64,000 nt of DNA, taken from Paenibacillus rubinfantis (GTDB taxonomy: Bacteria > Bacillota > Bacilli > Paenibacillales > Paenibacillaceae). Below are positions 24,676 through 32,387 of this stretch, piece by piece. The position numbers and the translations under genes were made by a program. Numbering within the stretch: the stretch's first letter is position 1; every line of letters begins with the position of its first letter. Below the pieces are notes generated by a model, which saw only the letters and a program-made list of their open reading frames with translations, ran no database searches and was not told the origin of the DNA. The stretch spans positions 186,001-250,000 of the forward strand of contig NZ_LN909063.1 of the NCBI RefSeq assembly GCF_001486505.1, written 5' to 3'.

Positions 24676-25137
24676 ATGAAACCTAGGATGAAAATGAAGC
24701 ATCGACTTTGCCTCATCGGCGTGTTGGTATTGGTGCTTGGACTTTCGTCGTTTGCGCTTTACGCTGAATCAGGGAGTGCTGCGGCTTCTCTGCCGGACAG
24801 TCGCCCGACTTTGCTGCCGGCCTCGCTGCGGGACAAACTCCGCCAGGGCGGCTACGTAATCTATGTCCGGCATGGCGAAGCTAATGTCGGGCAGGACCGG
24901 CCGGGCATGCGGCCGGAGGATTGCACGGCGCAGCGCAATTTGTCCGCCGTCGGCCGAGGCCAGGCGCGGCGGTTCGGCTCCCCTGGCTCTTTTTAACCAC
25001 TTTGTTTGTATAAAAAGCAGATCCTCGGGGTTTTCGTATCGGGGTTTTTGGTGCAAATGCCCGGTTGGGAAAGGACACGGCTGAACCTCGTGGCCCGCGT
25101 CCCGCTGGACGCTTGGGCCGACCTGCCGGCCCGGTAG
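24676..25137 (+). pseudogene. Histidine phosphatase family gene with internal deletion
   Basis: The first 106 codons from ATG 24676 (behind GAAGGAGGT) encode a hydrophobic signal segment and then VIYVRHGEA, the RHG catalytic motif of phosphoglycerate-mutase-like phosphatases. Similarity stops after NLSAVGRGQARRFG and a TAA follows at 24994. About 85 unrelated bases later the same frame resumes with NLVARVPLDAWADLPAR and TAG at 25135, which looks like the C-terminal end of such a protein. The central part, including the second catalytic His, is missing. The product would be inactive. Confidence 0.6.
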
Positions 25138-25148
25138 GCCGCGCCAGC

Positions 25149-25194
25149 AAAAGCTCCAGGCTGCCGCCTCATTGGCAACCTGGAGCTTTTTTTT
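25149..25194 (+). terminator. Rho-independent terminator
   Basis: AAGCTCCAGG pairs with CCTGGAGCTT (with TGCC/GGCA inside), followed by eight T. Confidence 0.85.
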
Positions 25195-25223
25195 GTTGTT
25201 CGCAAACGAGCCGTCGTTTCAGC

Positions 25224-25406
25224 TAACGGACCGTAGAGCCCTTATTGTCCAATTTCCCGGCCATTTCCCGGTTTAACGGACTGGAGAGCCCTTATTTTGC
25301 GGATAAAGGCAAGAAATCGGTCAAACGCACCTCAATAAGGGCTGTGGAGTCCGTTAGAATTAGAAATCCAACTTTTGCCCCCCAATAACGGCTCTCGGGT
25401 CCCTTA
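25224..25406. repeat. Four TAACGGAC repeats in mirror arrangement
   Basis: A 23-bp sequence beginning TAACGGAC and ending GAGCCCTTATT occurs forward at 25224 and 25274, and inverted at 25334 and (diverged) 25384. Both pairs are 50 bp apart. The plan equals that of the TAACGCTT array at 20.3 kb. Confidence 0.8.
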
Positions 25407-25492
25407 GCGATGGGGAGAACGGTTGACTCTCTTGGCCTGGGCCTCACCACACCAGCTCAACCAGCCTTCCATAGCAATGGCGAGAACGCTAA

Positions 25493-25640
25493 CTCTCTTG
25501 GTTGTCACGGTTCACTTGCCCCAGCCCCAGCAGCACCCGCAGCACCTCCAGCACCCGCAGCACCGCAGCGCCCCCAGCACCCCCAGCACCCCCAGCGCCC
25601 GCAGTACCCCCAGCACCTCCAGCACCTCCAGCCCTCCGAG
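25493..25640. repeat. CCCAGCACC-type simple-sequence tract
   Basis: About 150 bases of imperfect CCCAGCACC/CGCAGCACC nonamers on the plus strand. Open frames through it give Pro/Ala/Gln or Gln/His-rich strings without start signals, so I treat it as non-coding. Confidence 0.75.
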
Positions 25641-25766
25641 CATCACCAGCTCCCAGTACCACCAACCCCCCTTAGCTCCCCCAATCCTCCCTCAGCGCCA
25701 CCAATCCTGCGTACTTCCTCACCTCCCCCAGTTACTTCTCTCCCATCCCTCTATCCAAACTATTGT

Positions 25767-25810
25767 GTTTTCGTTAACCTATGTTATTATTAACATATGT
25801 TAACGAAAAC
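25767..25810. promoter_or_regulatory. 44-bp palindrome, PadR autoregulatory operator with promoter
   Basis: Left arm GTTTTCGTTAAC-CTATGTTATT and right arm AATAACATAT-GTTAACGAAAAC are complementary at all but one position. The centre contains ATGT-N8-ACAT, the known PadR consensus. A possible promoter TTGTGT/TATTAT (25763-25790, 16-bp spacer) is buried in it, 30-60 bases before the padR start. Confidence 0.8.
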
Positions 25811-25823
25811 GGGAGTGAGTCGG

Positions 25824-26378
25824 ATGTCGATCAACTATGCAATATTAGGGATGCTGAGTGCCCGGTCTTTGACCGGTTACGACTTGAAGAAGATCATTCA
25901 GGATTCGCCGTTTATGCCTTGGTCGGGCAACAACAATCAAATTTACAAGGCGTTGGTTGAGCTGCTGGAGAAGGGCTGGGTGACAAACGAGGTTCATCAT
26001 CAAGACAGCGCCCCATCGAAGAAAATTTATACGATCACGGATGCCGGGCGGGAAGAACTGAAGGCGTGGGTGCTGTCCCCGCCGGAGCTGCCGGAATTCA
26101 AAAGCACCTTCCTGGTGCGCCTCGCCTGGGCGGATTTGCTGGATCCCAGCGAGCTGAGTGCTCTGCTTACCGGGTATGAGCATGAGATTGAGCTGCAGAT
26201 CGCCGCGGAGAAGGAGAAGCTGCGCCGAGGTGAGTTTTCTCCGCGTCGCACGCCCCGGGAGACTTACCTTTGGGATCAAATCCATGGCCGGATTCTGATG
26301 CAATACCGGAGCGAGCTGGAATGGATCCGCCAACTTCGCGAAGATTTGGGGATCGATCCGATGAAGGAAGGAGACTAA
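25824..26378 (+). CDS. PadR-family transcriptional regulator
   Basis: 184 residues. The winged HTH is NYAILGMLSARSLTGYDLKKII, then IYKALVELLEKGWV and KKIYTITDAGREELKAWV. A C-terminal helical dimerisation domain of the Vir_act_alpha_C type follows (LVRLAWADLLDP onward). ATG 25824 lies behind GGGAGTGAG; an upstream in-frame TTG would fall within the operator. It is co-transcribed with the DUF4180 gene 3 bases downstream, a pairing common in Bacillales. Autorepression is inferred from the large palindrome in front. Confidence 0.9.
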   Translation: MSINYAILGMLSARSLTGYDLKKIIQDSPFMPWSGNNNQIYKALVELLEKGWVTNEVHHQDSAPSKKIYTITDAGREELKAWVLSPPELPEFKSTFLVRLAWADLLDPSELSALLTGYEHEIELQIAAEKEKLRRGEFSPRRTPRETYLWDQIHGRILMQYRSELEWIRQLREDLGIDPMKEGD

Positions 26379-26381
26379 CCT

Positions 26382-26744
26382 ATGAACTATCAACTCGTGG
26401 AAAAAAACAGCCAAACCATCATCGTCGTCACGTCCGCCGAACCGCCGATCGCCACCGGTAAGGAGGCCAATAGCTTCAATGAAGCGTGCATGGAGCACAA
26501 TGCCCTTCGGCTCATCGTTTATGCCGAGGCATTGTCCGAGGACTTTTTCAATCTGCGAACCGGATTGGCCGGAGAAATTCTGCAAAAATTCGTGAACTTC
26601 TCGCTCCAGGTTGCCATTGTGACCACCAACGGGAGCTTGATTCAAGGGCGGATGAAGGAACTGCTCGTCGAGTCCAATCGGGGTAATATGTTCCGGGTGT
26701 TCGCCAGCCAAGCCGAGGCGGAGATTTGGTTAGCGGGAAGCTAA
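26382..26744 (+). CDS. DUF4180 family protein
   Basis: 120 residues of alternating strands and helices (IIVVTSAEPPIATGKEANSF, LIVYAEALSEDFFNLRTGLAGEILQKFVNF, QVAIVTTNGS). It matches the small DUF4180 family often found beside PadR regulators. AAGGAG lies ten bases before the ATG. The fold is probably STAS-like. No function is known; it may be the effector controlled by the PadR protein. Confidence 0.75.
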   Translation: MNYQLVEKNSQTIIVVTSAEPPIATGKEANSFNEACMEHNALRLIVYAEALSEDFFNLRTGLAGEILQKFVNFSLQVAIVTTNGSLIQGRMKELLVESNRGNMFRVFASQAEAEIWLAGS

Positions 26745-26776
26745 GGGGGTTAACACACGCCCCCGATAAGCCTCGC

Positions 26777-26806
26777 TGGTGATGCGTGTCCCGGGGGTGG
26801 TATAAT
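26777..26806 (+). promoter_or_regulatory. Extended -10 promoter
   Basis: TGG-TATAAT at 26798-26806 is an extended -10 box; the -35 (TGGTGA) is poor. It drives the TPR/SUKH gene starting 35 bases later. Confidence 0.5.
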
Positions 26807-26840
26807 TTGCTTATGGACAAAGCGCTTGGGAGGCCAATCG

Positions 26841-27788
26841 ATGAGAGAAGAGCTATTGGAACAGCTGCAAACGTGGCATGAAGAAGATGAATACGAACAG
26901 ATCGTGCAAGCCGTCATGGACGTGCCGGCGGAGGAAAGAGACTATGAGCTCGTCAGCCATTTGGGGCGGGCACTCAACAATTTGGAGCGGTATGACGAGG
27001 CGGTTGAGCAGTTTCTGAGCATTGCTGAGGAAGGACAGGACGACCCGCTATGGCATTACCGGATCGGCCTGGCGTATTACTACTTGGAGCGGTACGACGA
27101 GGCGCGGACTGCGTTTGAGAACGCTGATCGGCTAGAGCCGGGGGACGAGGATACGCTGGAGTTCCTGAGTTGGATCGCGGAAAAAACCGCCGAGGGCGAG
27201 AGCGAGGCTGCCGAGTCTGCGGGCTCAGAAGCGGCACCGGAGGCGTCCGCACCTGAAGCGGCGAAAGCGGGGCAGTCCCCGGCGGCCTCGGTCGCCTTCG
27301 AAGGCGACTTCGATGCGGCGGGCTTCTGGGAGGACGGCAACCCTGCGGCGGAGAAGTACATCTCCGCACCGCCAACGGAGGCGCTGATCGAGTCCGTAGA
27401 GGAGTCGTTGGTGTTCCGGTTACCGGCTTTTTACGTGAACCTGATGAAAGTACATAATGGCGGAATCCCGCGCTACCGGTATTTCCGCAGCGAATCCGGC
27501 GAGACCCTCGAAATCCTGGGTCTCATGGGCATCGGGCGCGACAAGGCGCATTCGCTGTGCGGGGCCGCCGGGAGCCGCGCGACGATCGAGCGGGAGGGGT
27601 ATCCCGAATTTGGCGTGATCCTTTGCGACACCCCGTCTGACCAAGGGGTGGTCATGCTCGATTACCGCGAATCCGCCAACGACGGCGAGCCTGAGGTGGT
27701 TTACGTCGAGAAGGCGAGCAAGAAGGTAACCCGTCTGGCGCCAAACTTCGAGGCGTTTGTCCGCGGGTTAACGGGCGGGGCGCAGTAA
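26841..27788 (+). CDS. TPR protein with C-terminal SMI1/KNR4 (SUKH) domain
   Basis: 315 residues. TPR-like helices occupy about 1-115 (LVSHLGRALNNLERYDEAVEQFL, YRIGLAYYYLERYDEARTAFENA). An Ala/Glu-rich linker follows (115-165), then a SUKH domain (175-315) with FRLPAFYVNLMKVHNGG, GLMGIGRD and GVVMLDYRE. SUKH domains serve as immunity proteins to secreted nuclease toxins or as general regulators. The TPR part may mediate partner binding. ATG 26841 follows TGGGAGG. No toxin gene is adjacent, so a role in polymorphic-toxin immunity is only a possibility. Confidence 0.8.
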   Translation: MREELLEQLQTWHEEDEYEQIVQAVMDVPAEERDYELVSHLGRALNNLERYDEAVEQFLSIAEEGQDDPLWHYRIGLAYYYLERYDEARTAFENADRLEPGDEDTLEFLSWIAEKTAEGESEAAESAGSEAAPEASAPEAAKAGQSPAASVAFEGDFDAAGFWEDGNPAAEKYISAPPTEALIESVEESLVFRLPAFYVNLMKVHNGGIPRYRYFRSESGETLEILGLMGIGRDKAHSLCGAAGSRATIEREGYPEFGVILCDTPSDQGVVMLDYRESANDGEPEVVYVEKASKKVTRLAPNFEAFVRGLTGGAQ

Positions 27789-27856
27789 GGTTAGCCGCCA
27801 AGCTCAAGCTCAGGAGGGGTTGGATCGCACGTGCGACAACAAGCCCGGATTCAAGT

Positions 27857-27893
27857 AAAGCCGTCAGGATCGCTCGATCCCGGCGGCTTTTTT
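27857..27893 (+). terminator. Rho-independent terminator
   Basis: AGCCG...GGATCG pairs with CGATCC...CGGCT, followed by six T. Confidence 0.8.
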
Positions 27894-27903
27894 CGAATGA
27901 ACT

Positions 27904-28015
27904 CGATTTTTCGCATAGAATTCGCCGTAAACGACTGGAATTTCACATTTTATACGATTTTTCATATAGATTCCCGGGTTTCGGCCCCTTTAGGGCCAAA
28001 TCTATATGAAATTTC
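27904..28015. repeat. Diverged members of the TATATGAAAAA repeat family
   Basis: Reverse-oriented copies (CGATTTTTCGCATA at 27904 and CGATTTTTCATATA at 27955, 51 bp apart) face a forward copy (TCTATATGAAATTT near 28,001). ATTTTTCATATAGATT and AATCTATATGAAAT form a long inverted repeat around a GGCCC-rich centre. The rest of 27,789-28,162 shows nothing else except a weak TAGAAT box near 28,133. Confidence 0.6.
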
Positions 28016-28162
28016 ATGCTTAATGCCCCCCAATTAGCGAAACTGGCGAAATGAATTCGAAATTTCATTTACATCTCTCAACTCACCTCCCCAAGACCGG
28101 GATTAGGGAGTTCCTCGTTCCGCCAAAAAAGGGTAGAATGAGAGAAGAAAGAGAGGTAGCCC

Positions 28163-28891
28163 ATGGCACAATTGGTCTATAAGCAAATCATCGACGACCT
28201 GAAGAAGAAGATCTTCTCCGGTCAGTTTGCCAATATGAGATTACCGGATGAACGCAGCCTGAGCGAAACGTACCAGGTGAGCCGAAGTTCGGTGAAGCGC
28301 GCGCTGACGAAAATGGAGCATGACGGGATTATTTTTAAGAAGCGCGGTTCCGGCACGTTCATTAATCCCTTATACATAAAAAACGAGTCCATCTTCAACT
28401 ACGAAGGCTCCAATCTCGGGGTCACGGACAACTTCCAGATGCATGGGAAGAAGCCAAAGGTGAAGGTGCTGAGCTTCGAGGTGATTCCGCCGACGGAGGA
28501 GCTGCAGCGCGATTTGTTCCTGGAGCCGCATGACTTCGTGTACAAAATCGTCCGGCTTCGCCTCTTCGACGAGGAGCCGTTTATGATCGAAACGGGGTAC
28601 ATCCCGATCAAAATCGTGCAGGACCTGAACCAGACGATCATCGAAGGTTCGATTTTCAACTACTTGGAGGACTCGCGGAACCTGGCTGTGACCAAATCGT
28701 TCCTGTCGATCTTCGCTGAACCGTCCAATCCGCAGGACCAGGAGCTGCTGCATTTGGCGCCGCACGAGCCGGTGAGCATTATGGAGGGGATCTTTTTCCT
28801 CGATAATGGCACGCCGTTTGAGTTCTCCCATATGCGTCTGCACTACAAATATTCGAAATTTAATACGTTTGTTTCGGTACAGGAGCGGTAA
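28163..28891 (+). CDS. GntR-family regulator (HutC/UTRA type)
   Basis: 242 residues. The N-terminal GntR winged helix reads VYKQIIDDLKKKIFSGQF, then LPDERSLSETYQVSRSSVKRALTKMEHDGIIFKKRGSGTFI. The UTRA ligand domain occupies about 95-235 (VYKIVRLRLFDEEPFMIETGYIP; FEFSHMRLHYKYSKF). It probably senses a sugar phosphate or amino-acid derivative. It is a single-gene unit with its own terminator. No target operon is adjacent, so its regulon is not evident. GAGAGGTAG precedes the ATG. Confidence 0.9.
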   Translation: MAQLVYKQIIDDLKKKIFSGQFANMRLPDERSLSETYQVSRSSVKRALTKMEHDGIIFKKRGSGTFINPLYIKNESIFNYEGSNLGVTDNFQMHGKKPKVKVLSFEVIPPTEELQRDLFLEPHDFVYKIVRLRLFDEEPFMIETGYIPIKIVQDLNQTIIEGSIFNYLEDSRNLAVTKSFLSIFAEPSNPQDQELLHLAPHEPVSIMEGIFFLDNGTPFEFSHMRLHYKYSKFNTFVSVQER

Positions 28892-28922
28892 GTCCGAAGC
28901 AAAAATTTGACTCTGCCCATTT

Positions 28923-28957
28923 AATCCTGACAACGATGTTGTCAGGATTATTTTTTT
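28923..28957 (+). terminator. Rho-independent terminator
   Basis: AATCCTGACAAC pairs perfectly with GTTGTCAGGATT around a 3-base loop, then ATTTTTTT. Confidence 0.9.
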
Positions 28958-29004
28958 AGGATAGAAATAGATCATCGAACATTACGGACCAAGGGAGTGC
29001 CTGC

Positions 29005-29928
29005 ATGAGACTAGATCGTTTGCTTGGAATCACGCTGGAACTGATGGCCAAGAGAAGGGTCACTGCGGCGGAGCTGGCAGAGAAATTCGAAGTATCGATA
29101 CGGACCATCTACCGCGATGTGGAGCTGATTAATCAATCCGGCATCCCGGTGGCCTCTTTCTCCGGCGCGGACGGAGGGTTTGAGTTAATGAACGGGTTCT
29201 TCTTAACGCGGCAACACTTCTCGGTTGAGGATTTGTCGGTGATCTATACGTTATTGAAGGCGATGGAAGGAACGATGGGCCATGCGGTGACGCCCGCCAT
29301 GCGGAAACTGGTTAGCCTGAATCCGAATCTGGCGAATGAAGCCAACCGAGAGGCGGTCATTTGGAGTGCCAGTACGTCGGAGGAGGAACGGGCGAACGTT
29401 CAGGCGCTGTTTCGAGCGGTCCGGCAGTTTCGCGTCGTTCGGCTGACCTACACCAGCGCATCCGATACCTTATCCGAGCGCAGCGTGGAGCCGCTGAATC
29501 TCCTGTGGGAGAAAGGGGCTTGGTATCTGGAGGCGTATTGTCGATTGCGCAGAGGGAAAAGGTATTTCCGCGTGTCGCGGATCGTCGCACTGGAGGTATT
29601 GGAGGAAGCTTATATGCCTCGGCAAATTCCGGATGAGCCGCCTGAAAATGAATCGGAGGACGTTCAAGGGATTCAGGTCCATCTGCGCTTCAGTCCAACG
29701 GTTCGCCTCAGGGTGCTGGAGCAGTTTCGGGGGGAATGCACCTATCAGGCCGAATCGATCGAGGTGAAGACGACCTTTTACAAAAAGGACTATGCACTGT
29801 CGATCATCGTCAGCTACGGAACGGACGTTGAAATTGTGTCCCCGGCTGAGCTGCGGGATGCCGTCATCGCCCATGTCGAATCCATTCGTCAACATTATGC
29901 GAAATATCAAGGAGGAGAGGGAACGTGA
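29005..29928 (+). CDS. WYL-domain transcriptional regulator (YafY-like)
   Basis: 307 residues. The N-terminal HTH_11 domain is [47 protein letters not shown]-type ligand domain follows near 140-220 ([38 protein letters not shown]), then a C-terminal WCX-like extension. It overlaps the NAD(P)-binding gene by four bases (GTGA), so the two were one operon. The likely original targets are the following genes. Ligand unknown. Confidence 0.9.
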   Translation: MRLDRLLGITLELMAKRRVTAAELAEKFEVSIRTIYRDVELINQSGIPVASFSGADGGFELMNGFFLTRQHFSVEDLSVIYTLLKAMEGTMGHAVTPAMRKLVSLNPNLANEANREAVIWSASTSEEERANVQALFRAVRQFRVVRLTYTSASDTLSERSVEPLNLLWEKGAWYLEAYCRLRRGKRYFRVSRIVALEVLEEAYMPRQIPDEPPENESEDVQGIQVHLRFSPTVRLRVLEQFRGECTYQAESIEVKTTFYKKDYALSIIVSYGTDVEIVSPAELRDAVIAHVESIRQHYAKYQGGEGT

Positions 29929-30387
29929 CGACGATTTTGGTTACGGGAGCGACAGGGACGGTTGGGCAGCATGTAACGAAACTATTGGTGGAGCGAGGGG
30001 GCTCTGTCAGGGCACTCACACGCAACCCGGTACGGGCTGCGGCTAAACTGCCCGGAAGGCGTGCAGATGGTGACCGGGGATCTGATGAAGCCGGAGACGC
30101 TACAGGAGGCGCTGCAGGGAGTTAAGGAGATCTTCCTGATTACCTCCAGTGATGAACCCAACGCGGATTTAAACACCGACCCGGAAATGGTGGCGTTGGC
30201 CGAGGCCGCCGAAGTCGGGCGTGTTGACGTTCTGGTGGGGGATGAAGAAGGCCCGGTTGAGGACAAGCTGCGGGCAAGCGGCATGCAATGGACGCTGGTC
30301 AAACCAGCGGAGTTTATGGCCAACCTTTGCCCGGCACGTACGTTAACCGAGTGGGCTGCGGAACACCAACGGGAATTTCTATCCTAA
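29925..30387 (+). pseudogene. NAD(P)-binding (NmrA-like) protein gene, frameshifted and internally deleted
   Basis: From GTG 29925 the frame encodes [40 protein letters not shown], a Rossmann start. At CCC 30051-30053 one extra C shifts the frame. The next frame continues sensibly with [41 protein letters not shown]. There the text jumps to ARTLTEWAAEHQREF, which resembles the natural C-terminal end of such proteins. About 100 residues seem to be missing in between. Two independent lesions make a functional product unlikely, unless the C run is a sequencing artefact. Confidence 0.7.
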
Positions 30388-30410
30388 TGGCCAAAGGAGG
30401 AGGCGAAAAG

Positions 30411-31367
30411 ATGGCCTACGCCATTGAAGCGCAAGGTTTGCGCAAAACGTTTAAGCATCACGAGGCTGTGCGCGGAGTAGATCTCACGATCCGGCAAGGG
30501 GAGTTATTCGCCTTGCTGGGACCTAACGGTGCCGGTAAGTCGACAACGATTCATATGCTGACGACGCTGGTGCGCCCGGATGGAGGCACGGCCAGCGTAT
30601 GCGGGTATGATGTCGTGAAGCAGGCGGCCGCGGTACGCGAGCGCATCAGCGTCACAGGGCAATATGCGGCGCTGGACGAGTCGCTGACGGGCTGGCAGAA
30701 CCTGCTCCTGTTCGCCGGGCTTCACGGCTATTCCGGTAAGGAGGCTCGCGGGCTCGCAGAGGAGCTGCTCGACTCGTTTCATCTGGCCGATGCCAGCCAT
30801 CGCCCGGTTAGCACGTATTCCGGAGGCATGCGCCGACGCATGGATCTTGCGGTTGGCACGCTCTCTCAGCCGGAGGTGATGTTCCTGGATGAGCCGACGA
30901 CCGGACTTGATCCCCAAAGCCGCTTGGAGTTGTGGCAGTCGGTGCGGCAACTAGTGAAGCAAGGGACAACGGTGCTGTTAACTACGCAATATCTCGAAGA
31001 GGCGGACCAATTGGCCGATCGCATTGGTTTTATTACGCAGGGACGTGTCATCGCTGTCGATACCCCAGAGCAACTGAAGGAGGCAAACGGTGGCAAGAAG
31101 CTGACGATCCGGTTGTCGGAAGGGGCGAAAGCGGAATCGGCCAAAATCCGTCAACTGCTATTCAGCAAATACGGACTCCCCATCCAGTCGGATTATGAAG
31201 AGCGGGTCATAAGCGTAAGGTTGCAGGAGCCCGCGCTTGCCCATTCGATCATCGGCACCTTCATGGAGCAATCGATTGGGTTTGAAGACTTCGCCCTCCA
31301 CGATCCCACGCTCGACGATGTCTACTTTGCCCTGACGGCAAATGGGGAGAAAGAGGTGGTATTGTGA
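30411..31367 (+). CDS. ABC exporter ATP-binding protein (DrrA-like)
   Basis: 318 residues. Walker A is GPNGAGKST (about 40-48), Q-loop VTGQYAALDESLTG, signature YSGGMRRRMDLA, Walker B VMFLDEPTTGLD and H-loop region TTQYLEEAD (Gln replaces His in the switch, as in DrrA-type proteins). A C-terminal DUF4162-like domain follows. It energises export of a drug or lipid-like compound together with the permease encoded next. ATG 30411 lies behind AAAGGAGGAGG; the upstream extension overlaps the decayed NmrA gene. Confidence 0.9.
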   Translation: MAYAIEAQGLRKTFKHHEAVRGVDLTIRQGELFALLGPNGAGKSTTIHMLTTLVRPDGGTASVCGYDVVKQAAAVRERISVTGQYAALDESLTGWQNLLLFAGLHGYSGKEARGLAEELLDSFHLADASHRPVSTYSGGMRRRMDLAVGTLSQPEVMFLDEPTTGLDPQSRLELWQSVRQLVKQGTTVLLTTQYLEEADQLADRIGFITQGRVIAVDTPEQLKEANGGKKLTIRLSEGAKAESAKIRQLLFSKYGLPIQSDYEERVISVRLQEPALAHSIIGTFMEQSIGFEDFALHDPTLDDVYFALTANGEKEVVL

Positions 31368-32167
31368 GTGAGCTTCAGTTCGCTGTCGCGAGCAAGCCGA
31401 GAAGAAGTCCCGGACCCTTAATCTCAACGGCGCTCTTTATCAAAAGAACGCTGTATCATATCAGGAACAACGCGATGGGATTGGTTTTTGAGGCGGTGTT
31501 GTCGCCTGCGATCATGATGTTTATTTTTACCTTTCTGTTTAGCGGGGCGATTGCCGGCTCCTTAAGCGAGTACATTCAGTATTTGCTGCCAGGCTTCATC
31601 CTGGTGACGGTTGTTCCCATGACGGTGTATAGCGGCTCAACGATATGTACAGATATCTCCAAAGGGGTGTATCACCGGTTCCGCACGATGCCGTTTTGGC
31701 AACCCGCCCCTCTGTTTGGGGCCATCCTCGCGGATGGAGTGCGGTACGTGCTGGCGCTGGTCTCGGTCATCCTAGTGGGAATGAACCTTGGCTTCCGACC
31801 GGAAGACGGGGCTAGAGGAATTGTGCTGGCTGCCCTGTATGTGTTGCTGTTCACCTATAGCGTCAGTTGGGTGTTTGCGTACATCGGCAATTTGGCCAAG
31901 CAAGCGGAAACGGTATCAGGCACCAGCATGATGCTGATCTACCCCCTGCTTTTCGCCAGCAACGTGCTTGTGGACCCCGCGACGATGCCCCGGTGGTTGC
32001 AGGTCATTGTGGAGATTAACCCAATCAGCATTGCCGTTACGCTAACACGCGGACTGTTGCACGGAAATGCAAGTGCGTTTGGGCTAGCTACGGGGCTGGG
32101 AGTTTGCTTGCTGATGATCGCCATTTTTGCTCCGCTAACGATTTGGGTTTACTTGAAAAAGCAATAA
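31364..32167 (+). CDS. ABC-2 type permease (DrrB-like)
   Basis: 267 residues with six hydrophobic segments and an ABC-2 layout (LYHIRNNAMGLVFEAVLSPAIMMFIFTFLF; STICTDISKGVYHRFRTMPFW; NPISIAVTLTRGLLHG). It starts with GTG overlapping the ATPase stop by four bases and forms the membrane half of the exporter. The upstream WYL regulator may control the whole set. A terminator follows 16 bases after the stop. Confidence 0.9.
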   Translation: MSELQFAVASKPRRSPGPLISTALFIKRTLYHIRNNAMGLVFEAVLSPAIMMFIFTFLFSGAIAGSLSEYIQYLLPGFILVTVVPMTVYSGSTICTDISKGVYHRFRTMPFWQPAPLFGAILADGVRYVLALVSVILVGMNLGFRPEDGARGIVLAALYVLLFTYSVSWVFAYIGNLAKQAETVSGTSMMLIYPLLFASNVLVDPATMPRWLQVIVEINPISIAVTLTRGLLHGNASAFGLATGLGVCLLMIAIFAPLTIWVYLKKQ

Positions 32168-32182
32168 CAAAAGCCTTGAATA

Positions 32183-32224
32183 TGGCCGACTCGCTTTCCA
32201 AACGGAACGAGGAGGCCTTTTTTT
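32183..32224 (+). terminator. Rho-independent terminator
   Basis: GGCC..CTCG.TTTCC pairs with GGAA.GAG..GGCC, followed by seven T. Confidence 0.8.
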
Positions 32225-32319
32225 GTTTATTCCGTGGACCGATCAATTTTCATAGTATGTTCAATATTTCACATAATTGGACCGTATCAATTTTCAAAAA
32301 GGACGCTATTATATAAATA

Positions 32320-32335
32320 GGTGAAATTATTCACA
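32320..32335. promoter_or_regulatory. Candidate Fnr box upstream of phosphoketolase
   Basis: GGTGA-AATTAT-TCACA differs by one base from the Bacillus Fnr consensus TGTGA-N6-TCACA. It lies 53 bases before the phosphoketolase ATG and next to a possible -10 (TAAATA at 32,314), so whether it would activate or repress is unclear. Confidence 0.4.
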
Positions 32336-32387
32336 ATATAGATGTGTCGAACAGAATCGGAATGAGAAAACAAAGGGAGTGGAAGAA

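Noticed and set aside
25410..25803. Two overlapping Pro/Gln-rich open frames
   Set aside because: They are translations of a CCCAGCACC tract without start signals; both frames are open only because the repeat lacks stops.
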